DNA of 25,735 bases from assembly GCF_000169095.1 (NCBI RefSeq), contig NZ_AAVU01000066.1:1-25735 (forward strand), given 5' to 3'. The notes beneath the pieces were generated by a model, which was given only the letters and a program-made list of their open reading frames with translations, searched no databases and was not told the DNA's origin. The position numbers and the translations under genes were made by a program. Shown here one piece after another: positions 8,441 through 16,697 of the stretch. Origin of the DNA: Lyngbya sp. PCC 8106 (GTDB lineage: Bacteria; Cyanobacteriota; Cyanobacteriia; Cyanobacteriales; Microcoleaceae). Within the stretch, counting starts at the first letter, position 1. The number at the start of each line of letters is the position of its first letter.

Positions 8441-9660
8441 ATGCTAGTCTACGAAGCCAAGTTAAAGGGCGATAAACATCAGTACGAAAGGTTAAATGAA
8501 GCCATTCGTACTGGTTTGTTTGTCCGCAATTCTTGTCTTCGTATCTGGGAAGACGGCAACGCCAAAAGCCGCAATGACTTATACAAATATGTCACTCGAC
8601 TAGCCAAGAACAAGGACTTCCCCTGGACTAATAAACTCAACTCACAAGCTCGTCAAGCAATGGCGGAGCGTGCTTGGGCTGCAATCTCTCGATTTTTTGA
8701 TAACTGCAAAAAGCAAATACCAGGAAAAAAGGGATACCCCAGGTACAAGAAAAATAGACCTAACCACGGTTCTGTTGAGTACAAAGTCACAGGCTGGAAA
8801 CTATCTGAGAATCGAGACAGAATAACCTTCACTGACGGATTCAAAGCCGGTGAGTTTAAACTCTACGGTAGTCGTGATTTAAACTACTATCAACTTGAGC
8901 AAATCAAGCGAGGCGCGGGTAGTACGTCGAGCTGATGGATTTTATGCTCAGTTCTGTATCGACTACGACCGGACTGAGGATAGACAACCAACAGGTAAAA
9001 CTGTAGGGATTGACGTGGGTATTTCTGCTTTCTACACAAACTCTGATGGTAGCAAGGTAAACAATCCTAAATATCTAAGAAGGTCTGAAAAGGTTCTTAA
9101 GCGTTTGCAGAAACGAGTCTCTCGAAAGTTCAAGAAAGGTCAACCTCAGTCCCACAACTACAAAAAAGCTAAACAAAGGCTTGCGAGGAAGCACCTCAAG
9201 GTAAGTAGGCAGCGTAAAGACTTTGCGGTTAAAACTGCATTGTGCGTAGTCCGGTCTAACGACTTGGTAGCCTATGAGGACTTGAAGGTGCGAGCCGATG
9301 GTTAAAAATCACAATCTAGCTAAGTCAATATCAGATGCTAGCTGGACAATGTTCAGAGCTTGGTTGGAGTATTTTGGGAAAGTATTTGGTACGGTAACAG
9401 TTGCCGTACCTCCTCACTACACTAGCCAAAATTGTTCTAATTGCGGCGCAACTGTTAAAAAATCTCTCAGCACTCGTACTCACAAATGTAAGTGCGGAAC
9501 GGTGTTAGATAGAGATGAAAACGCGGCAAAAAACATCCTCAAGTTAGGACTGCGTACCGTAGGGCATACGGGAACATTCCAGGAATACTGGATAAACGCT
9601 TCCGGACAGATGAGCCTCTTTTGTATTGATGAAAATCAATACTCTAAGTTCGCTGAGTGA
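8441..9660 (+). pseudogene. tnpB: tnpB of element B, broken by two frameshifts
   Basis: Three overlapping frames together make one TnpB of about 405 residues. Frame 1 (from 8441) starts MLVYEAKLKGDKHQYERLNE and gives the N-terminal domain up to QIKR near 8910. Frame 2 continues VVRRADGFYAQFCIDYDR with the first RuvC aspartate (GIDVGISAF) and the glutamate motif (YEDLKV). Frame 3 (from about 9298) has MVKNHNLAKSISDASW, the zinc ribbon (CSNCG and CKCG) and the last RuvC motif (DRDENAAKNI). The shifts lie near 8910-8920 and 9290-9300. All catalytic residues survive, but no single protein can. Its guide (omega) RNA would be expected to come from the 3' end and right terminus, about 9550-9708. Confidence 0.85.
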
Positions 9661-11654
9661 AGGAAGAATCCCCCGTTATAATCTTCGATTTAGCGGCGGG
9701 AGTGTCAATAAAGGTTTCTTTACTACATACTGTTGAATAATAGTTTGACCACCCTCTGATCAGTGGATTCAGCTTGCTAATTAGGGCAGCTTGAGGGGCG
9801 GTCTTATGGGAATCTATTATTTCAGCTATTTTCACAAGATGAGTCTTGATTTTGGTTTTTGAGGGTGTGATTAATGTATTAAAACCTAGCGGTGTTCCGT
9901 GAGTATTTTTTTCACATCGGTAGTTACCTACTTTGTGTTGTTGAATATGGAATCCTAAAAACTCAAACCCGACTTTTCCATCAATTTTATTAAGAGTGTG
10001 GGTTAATTTTGTTTTACTGGGTTTTAATTCTAATCCCATGTCACTTAACCAATCGGCGATTATCTCTTGACATTTTTTGACTACGTTTACATCCTCATGG
10101 ATTATTACAAAGTCATCAGCGTATCGGATTAGACTTAGGGCGCTACGATTGTGCAGTTTATTCCCCTTTAGAGTTTTTGCGTATTGCTTGACTCTTTCTT
10201 CCATACCATGTAAGGCAATATTCGCCAGTAAGGGTGAAATCACTCCGCCTTGTGGTGTACCTTCATTAATAGGAAAGAGTTCTTTTCCGTCACAGTACCC
10301 TGCTTTGAGCCATCTTTTTATCAATCGACTTAAGGTGGGGTATGTGTGTATTTTTGAGAGTAACGCTTTATGGTCTATGCAGTCAAAGCATTTAGTAATA
10401 TCAGCATCAAGTACATATTTGGACTTGTGAATATTTTTAAATATTGCTTCAATTGCATCGTGGCAGGAACGTCCTGGTCTAAAACCATAACTGTTTGGCT
10501 CGAATTTCGCCTCCCATTCAGGTTCTAACGCTAGTTTTACTAACGCTTGTAATGCACGGTCGTTGATTGTGGGTATTCCTAATGGACGGGTTTCTGTTGA
10601 GCCAGGTTTGGGAATATTTACTCTACGAGTAGGTTTTACTTTACCTGTTAACTTTAATCGTCCTACAAGGTTTATACGTTGCTTCGGGGTTAGAGATTTA
10701 ATTCCGTCCACACCTGCCGTATTTTTTCCTTGATTATCTTGCGTTACCCGACGCACAGCTATACATTTTGCTGACCAGGAATTAATCAGGGTCTTCTGAA
10801 GTTTGCGAACTGCTTTAACATCGTCTCGTTCACTCGCTTGAAATATGCGATGTTGCAACTTAAAAGTTACCTTTTCTAACTTGCGCCAGTTGAGGTCTTT
10901 CCACTCCACCGTCTGATTTTTATTCAGCGTTTTAGATATGTTCATTGCTACTTGTTCTATTTCTTGGGAATTACCGAGTATCTGTCAGCATATCCTTGTC
11001 ATTACAACAAGGCATTCGCTTTTGATACCATCCTTTCCCTACATATCATTCGTTAGCTACTTACTGGTTATCGACCTGACCAGAGATATATAGGGGTTAC
11101 TTCGTTCCGATTACACATTTGTTTGAAATCTTTAGTGCGATGCTCTCCACCGGGTTTATTGGGCGGTGCTTATAAGTCAACCCTCTAATTGCTTATGCCC
11201 TATCCTTGCCTTTTGGCTTAGTGTTAATCAATTTTTACCGTATTTTCATCGGATTTATTTTTGATTAAGCCTTTACACTATTAACGATGACGATGGTTTA
11301 TGGCACATCTTCGCTTTCGCTACACATGAATTTCTTGCTCGATAGTTACCAGATTAGGCTTCCAGTATTTCTACCTTTTAACCCCGCTTTAATCTGTTGG
11401 TTGCTACCCATTCAAACTAGGGGTTATGCTTTCACCTCAGCACTTGAGGGATAGGACTTACCGCACGGCGGTTCACCCATAAATGTAATCAGTTGTCTCT
11501 AACTACCTGAGTAGCTAGGCTAACCGTCCCATAAGCTTTTCAGCTTATTTTAGGCTAAACGAATCGCACCCAAGGGCATCATTCCACACCACTCGACAGC
11601 AACCAAATAGCTTTGATAGCTTAATCTGTTGCTCTGGCGTTGGGTAGAATTAAA

Positions 11655-13436
11655 CTAAGCCAGAGAGTCACCCCTCTGACTCGTCTTCAGAACCGGACGT
11701 GAGACTTTCACCTCATCCGGCTCCTCAATGACTTGGCTCTTGTCACGAGTACCTCTTAAACTACCATCATTAACAGTCTTTTTATCGTGGCAATGTCTGT
11801 GTAATAGTTGCAGATTTTTGTACTCATCCTTTCCGCCTTTTGACTTAGGAATAATGTGGTCTACTTCTATTACATCTTCTTCTCGGAAGTGCAATCCACA
11901 GTGAGCGCATTTACCCTTTTGAACCTTCAATAGCTTTGCAACTCTTGTCGGCATTTCCGGGTTTTTGCCCATTCTTGAACTCCAGTAAACCAGGTTGCCG
12001 TCGTATGGAGACGATTCGCCTTTAACTTTCACATGACGCATGATTGAAGTATCGGCATGATTGAGTAACCGAATGATTGTTTTTCCATTCCTGGTTGCGA
12101 ATACCCAGTTATTGCCGTTTATGGATTGCCAATATTTATTTGCTCCCCATTTCCCGCTTTTTTTTGGGTGACGGCGTTTTGCCCAAGCTCTTAACTTTTG
12201 GTATGTGAGGTTATCGATGTCTGTGTAAGCCACCTTACTTACTACAGTGGCGTAGTAGTTAGCCCACCCTCGAATGATTGGGTTTAATCGGCTGATTAGC
12301 GCCGCTTGCGGTGCTGCCTTATGGGTTTCAATTACACTAGCGATTTGGTCGTAATGTACCTTTTGCTTCTGCTTACTTGGGGTGATGATTGTCTTAAAAC
12401 CTTGTTTCGAGTGATACTTTCCTACTGGAAATTGTTGTATCGTGAAGCCTAAGAAATCGAATCCTGGCTTTTCTTGCTCATACTGATTAAGGGTGTGAGC
12501 AAGTCTCGTTTTGGAGGGCTTAAGTTCCAAACCCATGCCTTGTAACCATTCGGAGATAATCTCCTTACATCTTTGGACTACAGTTATGTCTTCGTGGATA
12601 ATTACGAAGTCATCGGCATAACGAATTACGCTGAGGTTTTGGCGGTTGGCTTGTTTCCTTCCAGCCATTGTTTCAGCGTATTGTTTAATCCGTTCTTCCA
12701 TCCCGTGGAGGGCAATATTTGCCAAAAGTGGAGATATGACTCCGCCTTGTGGTGTTCCCTCAGATGTTGGAAACAACTGCTTACCATCCATTACCCCCGC
12801 TTTTAACCATGCACGAACTTGTCGGCGTATGGTGGGGAATGTATTAAGTTTTCTGATCAGTGTTTCATGGTCAATACGGTCAAAGCATTTAGCAATGTCA
12901 GCATCTAGCACATATTTTGGCTTTTGCTTAATTGAAAGGAATATTGCTTCAATCGCATCATGGCACGAGCGTCCCGGTCTGAACCCGTATGAGTTAGGTT
13001 CAAATCGCGCTTCCCATTCTGGCTCTAATGCCAGCTTGACAAGTGCTTGCAAGGCTCGGTCATTCATTGTCGGGATACCCAGTGGTCGCTTCTCCTCCGT
13101 CCCAGGCTTGGGAATCCATACTCGCCTAGTTGGAGCGACTTTTGAGCTTAATTTGAGATTGACAACCAAAGAGAGACGTTGCTTTGGGGTCAGCGATTTT
13201 ACGCCATCCACACCTGCTGTCTTCTTACCTTGATTGTCTTGTGTGACCCGCCTGAGCGCTAATGCTCTTGCTGACCAAGATTTCATCAACGTCTTTTGGA
13301 GTTTGCGTACTGCTTTTACATCGCCACGTTGAGAGGCTCGATAAATTCTCTTTTGGAGCTTGTATACTTTGCGTTCTAGCTTTCGCCAGTTCACTTGGTT
13401 CCATTCCACCGTAGTCTTTAAACTCGTTTTAGACAT
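11655..13436 (-). CDS. ltrA: Group II intron-encoded reverse transcriptase/maturase with HNH endonuclease (intron 2)
   Basis: This 593-aa multifunctional protein helps the intron fold and splice, reverse-transcribes it at new sites and nicks the target. The RT region spans about residues 60-335 (RPLGIPTMNDRALQ, SYGFRPGRSCHDA, GTPQGGVISPLLANI, and catalytic YADD at 273-276). Maturase domain X is about 345-425. The HNH motif runs from C510/C513 through EVDHIIPKSKGGKDEY to HRHCHDKK near 550. The C-terminus is odd: after NDGSL (560) the frame runs on for 33 residues through domain V and VI sequence, stopping only 6 nt before the intron end. The corresponding protein of intron 1 ends before domain V, so the last 25-30 residues may be a dispensable extension. 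The gene symbol is used in the generic sense. Confidence 0.9.
   Translation of the reverse strand: MSKTSLKTTVEWNQVNWRKLERKVYKLQKRIYRASQRGDVKAVRKLQKTLMKSWSARALALRRVTQDNQGKKTAGVDGVKSLTPKQRLSLVVNLKLSSKVAPTRRVWIPKPGTEEKRPLGIPTMNDRALQALVKLALEPEWEARFEPNSYGFRPGRSCHDAIEAIFLSIKQKPKYVLDADIAKCFDRIDHETLIRKLNTFPTIRRQVRAWLKAGVMDGKQLFPTSEGTPQGGVISPLLANIALHGMEERIKQYAETMAGRKQANRQNLSVIRYADDFVIIHEDITVVQRCKEIISEWLQGMGLELKPSKTRLAHTLNQYEQEKPGFDFLGFTIQQFPVGKYHSKQGFKTIITPSKQKQKVHYDQIASVIETHKAAPQAALISRLNPIIRGWANYYATVVSKVAYTDIDNLTYQKLRAWAKRRHPKKSGKWGANKYWQSINGNNWVFATRNGKTIIRLLNHADTSIMRHVKVKGESSPYDGNLVYWSSRMGKNPEMPTRVAKLLKVQKGKCAHCGLHFREEDVIEVDHIIPKSKGGKDEYKNLQLLHRHCHDKKTVNDGSLRGTRDKSQVIEEPDEVKVSRPVLKTSQRGDSLA
11690..11723 (-). 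ncRNA. Group II intron 2 domain V, overlapped by the maturase frame
   Basis: On the minus strand it begins GAGCCGGATGAGGTGAAA and ends CACGTCCGGTTC, a canonical 34-nt domain V hairpin. It coincides with maturase codons 571-582, so the same bases are both catalytic RNA and, on paper, coding sequence. A domain VI-like hairpin follows at about 11652-11685. Confidence 0.88.
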
Positions 13437-14135
13437 TTGTACTCACTACTTGAGACTTTATCTTCCAAATCATCGTGAGTCCGTTGGCATATCTCTGGTA
13501 TTACCCAGAGCTTTCGCTTCTGACTCAATCTCTCCTACTCGTTGCATACGGTTAGCACCTACTCAGATATTCGACCTTCTGAGAACAGACGAGAGGTTAC
13601 TTCGTTCCGAAATGACCATACTATGCGCTTTTAGAGTGTCACTTTTCGCCGGGTTTATGGGAAGTGCTTGTTAGTCAAACAGAATCTTGCTAACTCCCTA
13701 TCCTGTGCCTTTTGGCTCCAGCGTATTTAGCCTTTTCGCTGGTTGATCATAACGACGACTGTAACGTGACTTCAAGCTGTTGCTTTACTCATGAGCGCTT
13801 TGCTTGATGGATACCAAATTAGGCTTTCAGTAGAGCCACCGTTACTTCCCGCTTCAGGCGTTGATGGCTAGTCTCGAACCTGGGGAAGTGCTTTCACCGC
13901 TGCACCTGCGGGGTAGGATTTTAGTGTTCTAGGGTACTAACTCTCACCTACATGGTCATTCAGTTGTCAAGGTTATATACCTTGCGGCTAATCCCCCTAA
14001 AACCAAGTTGGTCTGGTTTCTAGCCAACGAGTCGCACCTCTGTATTTATATCTTGCTTTCATCGGTCTGCAAAGTTGACAATGTGGTTAAGAAAAGCCGT
14101 CCTTCTAGGACGGGGCTTGTATCCCATTGGTTTTG

Positions 14136-14208
14136 GTCATTTTTGATTGACACCAATGTTCTTTTACGAAGTGCTGACCCGAAGCATTCTCGTGAATCCT
14201 TAATTTGA
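14136..14208 (+). pseudogene. VapC-type PIN-domain toxin, N-terminal fragment
   Basis: With element A removed, the start codon is AT from 6109-6110 plus G at 14136, giving MSFLIDTNVLLRSADPKHSRES, the first strand and catalytic Asp (IDTNVLLRSADP) of PIN-domain ribonuclease toxins. Only 24 codons remain, ending TTA-ATT-TGA at 14208. The rest of the domain, including the later acidic residues, is missing: the sequence runs straight into the 3' end of the patatin gene, which overlaps by 9 bp. The element split the start codon itself. A toxin this short cannot be active. Confidence 0.75.
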
Positions 14209-15336
14209 TTCGATAAACTGTTCAATTGCCTCTCGAACTGGAACTGGAACCGTTGGATTCTTATAATAGACTTTGCCGCAGTCAAGATAGCATTCAGCCG
14301 CTTTTATCAGGTCTGGACAATTGTCAGGATTGTCGATTTCTTCGTTGACTTCTTTATACTCGTTTTTCAGGGCAGCAATGTATTTGTTATAGGGCTTCTT
14401 TGGCTTGGCTATCGTCGGACGCAGACGACCGGGCTGTGCTTCTCCTTCCAATCGCTCGTTTAAATCGAAATCCAAACGCAAATAATCTCGCCCTGCACTT
14501 TCCAGGATTTGATAGCAGACAGCTTCAGAATTTTGGGCAGCAGGACTCATGAACATATCGGATATCTTTTCAGCCCAGCCCAACTGTCCCCACTTTTTAA
14601 TTTCTTCATATTTGAATGCCTTAGTTGTATTGCCAGTTCCAATGGAAAGGACAGCAATATCGCTCAAGTTTAATCCGTTCTGTTTTTCAATACACAACGC
14701 ATGGGCGACCGCCATTAACGCGGGGTTATTAGCCGATACCCCACCATCAATATGGGGCAAACTTTGGTCTTCATTATAGGGGAGTTCATAAGGGGGAAAA
14801 AACGTAGGGGCGGATGCCGAAGCTGTGCAGATTTTCCAGAGTTCAAGGTTAGAGTACCATGCACTAGCGTCACTATTGCTAAACCAGGTTGTGTTTCGCG
14901 AATGAACGTCATAAGCAGGAATCAAAATATGGGGTTTAGTAATCTGGCTAATCTTCGCAGATTTACCCAATTCTGGGTGTTCCAAATTGTTTTCCAAAAC
15001 TTTAGCTAAACCCCGCTCTCCCTGTTCATGCGGATACAACACATGACTTCCCACCGCTTGACTTACTTTCCGCCATTGTCGCTGTTGACGTACTGAGTCT
15101 AAGAAGATATCTTTTCCTTCATCCTTGTAGAGATTAATCATCTTATTAATGTCCATCTGACAGGCTATCGCCGCAGCCAGAATTGATCCGGTAGATGTGC
15201 CAGAAACCAAGTCAAAATATTCATGTAATTTCTGTCCTTTCTTTTCTGTCAGTGTCGTCTCTATCTGCTTGAGAATTGTGGCAGATAAAACTCCACGAAT
15301 GCCGCCGCCATCTAAGCTGATAATTTTGAAAGTCAT
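14200..15336 (-). CDS. Patatin-like phospholipase/acyl hydrolase
   Basis: This 378-aa protein is predicted to hydrolyse acyl esters of lipids using a Ser-Asp dyad. The oxyanion motif is DGGGIRG (residues 9-15), the nucleophile elbow is GTSTG with Ser48, and the catalytic Asp is in DGG at 197-199 (HIDGGVSANNP). SIGTG at 231-235 is a further family feature. No signal peptide or membrane segment is seen, so it is probably cytosolic or peripheral. It is transcribed alone on the minus strand, and its 3' end abuts and overlaps the toxin fragment. Patatin domains can be effectors in CBASS defence, but no nucleotide-cyclase or other CBASS gene is nearby, so a housekeeping lipid role is more likely. 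The 236-bp gap upstream (15337-15572) shows nothing distinctive. Confidence 0.88.
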   Translation of the reverse strand: MTFKIISLDGGGIRGVLSATILKQIETTLTEKKGQKLHEYFDLVSGTSTGSILAAAIACQMDINKMINLYKDEGKDIFLDSVRQQRQWRKVSQAVGSHVLYPHEQGERGLAKVLENNLEHPELGKSAKISQITKPHILIPAYDVHSRNTTWFSNSDASAWYSNLELWKICTASASAPTFFPPYELPYNEDQSLPHIDGGVSANNPALMAVAHALCIEKQNGLNLSDIAVLSIGTGNTTKAFKYEEIKKWGQLGWAEKISDMFMSPAAQNSEAVCYQILESAGRDYLRLDFDLNERLEGEAQPGRLRPTIAKPKKPYNKYIAALKNEYKEVNEEIDNPDNCPDLIKAAECYLDCGKVYYKNPTVPVPVREAIEQFIESN

Positions 15337-15572
15337 GGTATACTCCCTGAACGGAATAAGATAAGTTAATGTCTACGTGTTTTTAGGAAGTTGCAAAATT
15401 TTCCAGGATAAGCTACTCTGTTTTCTTCATAAAAACCAAGCTTTTCTTATAATCTTTGGAGAGTTTTGAATAGATCCCTCAGATCGGAATGCCCAGAAGT
15501 TCACTCCAAAAAAACCTATATTATGGGTCTAGCTATTCTGGACTTGATAGAACCCCTAAATTTATTAAAACT

Positions 15573-15974
15573 TTAACCCATCAAAAGTACGGTATCAATC
15601 ACATGAATCACACCGTTATCCGCTTCAATATCAGGCGCAACAACGCTGGCATTTTTGACTTCAAATCCTTCAGTAAATATCAGGGGAAGAGGAGAACCTT
15701 CAATAGAAGTGAGGGTTTGAAGTTGTTCTAAATCCGCTTTCATAAGTTTACCCGAAACAACATGATAGGTCAAAATGCGAGCTAATTGAGGTATATTTTG
15801 GACTAACGTTTGTATCGTTCCGGGAGGAAGTTTCGCAAAAGCATCATCATTGGGAGCAAAAACGGTAAAGGGGCCAGGACTTTTGAGGGTATCAACTAAA
15901 CCTGCGGCTTGAACCGCTTGTACAAGAGTGTTAAATGAGCCTGCACCCACTGCAATATCAACAATATCAGCCAT
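15573..15974 (-). CDS. Single fasciclin-domain protein, CupS-like
   Basis: This 133-aa protein is one FAS1 domain with no signal peptide. The H1 region reads GPFTVFAPNDDAFAKLP, followed by YHVVSGK and the H2 region GVIHVIDTVLLMG at the C-terminus. In Synechocystis the NDH-1MS operon ends with cupS, encoding a small cytoplasmic fasciclin protein of about this size that associates with CupA. Here the gene is within 10 kb of cupA but on the opposite strand, with its own transcription, so it may be a displaced cupS or a general fasciclin paralogue (secreted relatives have signal peptides, which this lacks). I therefore give no symbol. Confidence 0.85.
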   Translation of the reverse strand: MADIVDIAVGAGSFNTLVQAVQAAGLVDTLKSPGPFTVFAPNDDAFAKLPPGTIQTLVQNIPQLARILTYHVVSGKLMKADLEQLQTLTSIEGSPLPLIFTEGFEVKNASVVAPDIEADNGVIHVIDTVLLMG

Positions 15975-16153
15975 TGATTGTGTTTAACTCGATTGCGTTC
16001 AGGAATACTTTTCTGTGGCTCTAGTTTAACATGATTGTTCCTGAAATAATGATAAAAGCTTGGTGAAAATTACAACTTAAACTTGATCAGATTAAAATCT
16101 AAATAGAGGAAATGGATTAATAATTGTTTATATTTTCTGTCAAACCAAGCGAA

Positions 16154-16171
16154 AGCCTCCATCGGGAGGCT
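16154..16171 (-). terminator. Possible terminator hairpin after the small membrane-protein gene
   Basis: AGCCTCC and GGAGGCT form a perfect 7-bp stem with an ATCG loop, 33 bp past the stop of the minus-strand gene ending at 16204. Downstream on that strand is TTTCGCTTGG, only a weak U tract, so it may be an inefficient terminator. Confidence 0.35.
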
Positions 16172-16203
16172 CTGTACAATGCGTAACATTTGACTGCGTG
16201 ATT

Positions 16204-16491
16204 TTATTGACTACGAGGACTTTGATAGGAGGCATAAGTATCAAATAAAGCACCAACTAGACTACAAGTGATGGCAATGATCATACTCCCTTGAAAGGGG
16301 TGTCCACTGCCAAAAGTTGCCAGAAATTGTAAAATTTGTTGGCAGGAAAATTGACCGATTGTTTTGAGAAAGGGAAGACAAGCGATGATTACAGAGCCAG
16401 CTAATCCAAAACTGATCACTAGAATAGGAGTAATAAAGCTGAGAACCATCGTCAGTAGGATAGAGCGGAGAAAATCAGGAAAAATGCCCAT
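16204..16491 (-). CDS. Small hydrophobic membrane protein of unknown function
   Basis: This 95-aa frame is strongly hydrophobic. One or two membrane segments cover about residues 10-42 (ILLTMVLSFITPILVISFGL onward) and another covers about 66-85 (GSMIIAITCSLVGALFDTYA). The C-terminus is polar (SYQSPRSQ). I do not recognise a family. It is divergent from the MlaE-type permease gene, with about 200 bp between them (16492-16697) that could hold both promoters. The composition and clean gap make a real gene likely, but no function can be assigned. Confidence 0.6.
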   Translation of the reverse strand: MGIFPDFLRSILLTMVLSFITPILVISFGLAGSVIIACLPFLKTIGQFSCQQILQFLATFGSGHPFQGSMIIAITCSLVGALFDTYASYQSPRSQ

Positions 16492-16697
16492 AGTTAGGAG
16501 AATTGAGAATTGAATTCGCTTTCCCTCAATCAGAGGGTTCAGAGAATCTAGACTATTAACTTCTACGATAATGGTAATTTCTCGTTTCGTTCCACTCTGT
16601 CAGAAAACTTAAATTAATCTTCAAAAATCTTGGTTAAGATTTGTACATAGTTGTTATGTTTCTTTGTCATTTTCAGGTGAGGATTTTCTTAAGTCAG

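Larger units (their letters stand above)
8361..9701. repeat. Paired subterminal hairpin loops of element B
   Basis: The two copies, 8361-8385 and 9677-9701, match at 22 of 25 positions in the same orientation, and each lies in the loop of an imperfect GC hairpin (CTCCTGC/GCGGTGAG on the left, CCCCCG/CGGCGGG on the right). Confidence 0.7.
8336..9708 (+). mobile_element. Element B: IS200/IS605-type solo-tnpB transposon inside group II intron 1
   Basis: Removal restores the maturase reading frame exactly, which defines the ends. The left flank is CCTTAC, so insertion is 3' of TTAC, the target known for IS608. The right end is TGTCAA at 9703-9708, comparable to the TCAA cleavage site of IS608. 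Each end has a hairpin whose loop carries nearly the same sequence, TATAATCTTYGATTTA (8361-8385 and 9677-9701, 22 of 25 bases equal). Length is 1,373 bp. No tnpA is present. It lies on the strand opposite to the intron. Confidence 0.82.
7857..10945 (-). pseudogene. Intron 1 maturase/reverse transcriptase, split by element B
   Basis: The N-terminal part (10945-9709) has the RT domains, with the catalytic RYADDFVIIH motif, and the start of maturase domain X. The C-terminal part (8335-7857) has the rest of X and an HNH endonuclease motif (CPHCGLYFTSTDSVEVDH plus HCHDTKT). Joining 9709 to 8335 gives 1,716 nt, an uninterrupted 571-aa protein plus stop, with the junction reading SKETF-SKVDHL, typical of the family. 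The frame is otherwise intact, so inactivation is due only to the insertion and looks recent. It is related to, but clearly diverged from, the maturase of intron 2, so the two introns are separate arrivals rather than a local duplication. Confidence 0.88.
7749..11569 (-). mobile_element. Group II intron 1 (chloroplast-like, HNH-containing), invaded by element B
   Basis: The minus strand begins GTGCGATTC at 11569, matching the GUGYG 5' end of group II introns, and ends at 7749 after a domain VI-like hairpin and CTAAC. Domain V is at 7791-7824. The encoded maturase is split by a 1,373-bp tnpB element; without it the intron is 2,448 bp, close to intron 2 (2,389 bp). Positions 10946-11569 hold the non-coding domains I to III plus part of IV. 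It sits in codon 35 of tnpB-A, 79 nt downstream of intron 2. An extra G at 11570 means exact splicing at GTGCG leaves tnpB out of frame by one base. Confidence 0.85.
11649..14037 (-). mobile_element. Group II intron 2 (chloroplast-like, HNH-containing), apparently intact
   Basis: The minus strand starts GTGCGACTC at 14037 and ends TTTAAT at 11649. Splicing there joins AAATACAGA-G to TC-TACCCAACG, which recreates the TnpB N-terminus KYRVYPTP without changing frame; this fixes both ends. Length is 2,389 nt. The first 600 nt (14037-13437) are the RNA domains I to III and part of IV; domain V is at 11690-11723. The maturase frame is complete, so this intron could be active. The insertion site is codon 9 of tnpB-A. 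Confidence 0.9.
6156..14062 (-). pseudogene. tnpB: tnpB of element A, in pieces (RNA-guided nuclease TnpB family)
   Basis: The gene is read from ATG 14062 through segments 14062-14038, 11648-11570, 7748-7341 and 6916-6156. Joined, these give a 423-aa TnpB if one G at 11570 is dropped. The first segment gives MKARYKYR, the second continues VYPTPEQQ and ends NDAL, and the third begins AHCIELYKSGQKKP, all as expected for the family N-terminus. RuvC-type acidic motifs are visible (DLGIKTF, LEDLNV, DRDGAAINI), as is a zinc ribbon (CSCCG and CLNC). One nonsense codon, TAA at 6420-6422, replaces a likely Glu in RVISRW-E-PTTQ before the zinc ribbon. A palindromic element adds about 20 residues in frame near 7401-7460. 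The introns could splice out, but the mini-element and nonsense codon should still prevent a full protein. Confidence 0.82.
6111..14135 (-). mobile_element. Element A: IS200/IS605-type solo-tnpB transposon, itself invaded by four other elements
   Basis: Minus-strand element split into many pieces. The right end is TGTCAA (TTGACA at 6111 on plus) next to a hairpin (CCTCTCCCTAAAGGAAGAGG, 6122-6141). The left end carries a second hairpin around 14097-14120 and is preceded on its own strand by TGAC. Removing 6111-14135 joins GGTTAAT to GTCATTTTTG and recreates a TAATG overlap between antitoxin stop and toxin start, which strongly supports both ends. Total length is 8,025 bp; subtracting the two introns (2,389 and 3,821 bp) and the 424-bp mini-element leaves 1,391 bp, a normal size for a solo tnpB element. 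No tnpA is present, so mobility would need a transposase in trans. Confidence 0.8.

Noticed and set aside
8895..9305. Programmed frameshifting in tnpB-B
   Set aside because: There are two shifts at places without an obvious slippery heptamer or stimulatory structure, and all three tnpB copies are broken in different ways, which fits decay.
11570..11648. Twintron (one intron inside the other)
   Set aside because: The two introns are adjacent, with 79 nt of tnpB exon between them, not nested; only element B is nested in an intron.
12646..13233. 195-aa open frame opposite the intron 2 maturase
   Set aside because: It is a mirror of the maturase reading frame, with no recognisable motif or ribosome-binding site; the reverse-transcriptase frame fully explains the region.
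14200..15336. Patatin-like gene as a CBASS phospholipase effector
   Set aside because: No CD-NTase, Cap2/Cap3 or other defence gene is adjacent, so the domain alone does not support a defence system.
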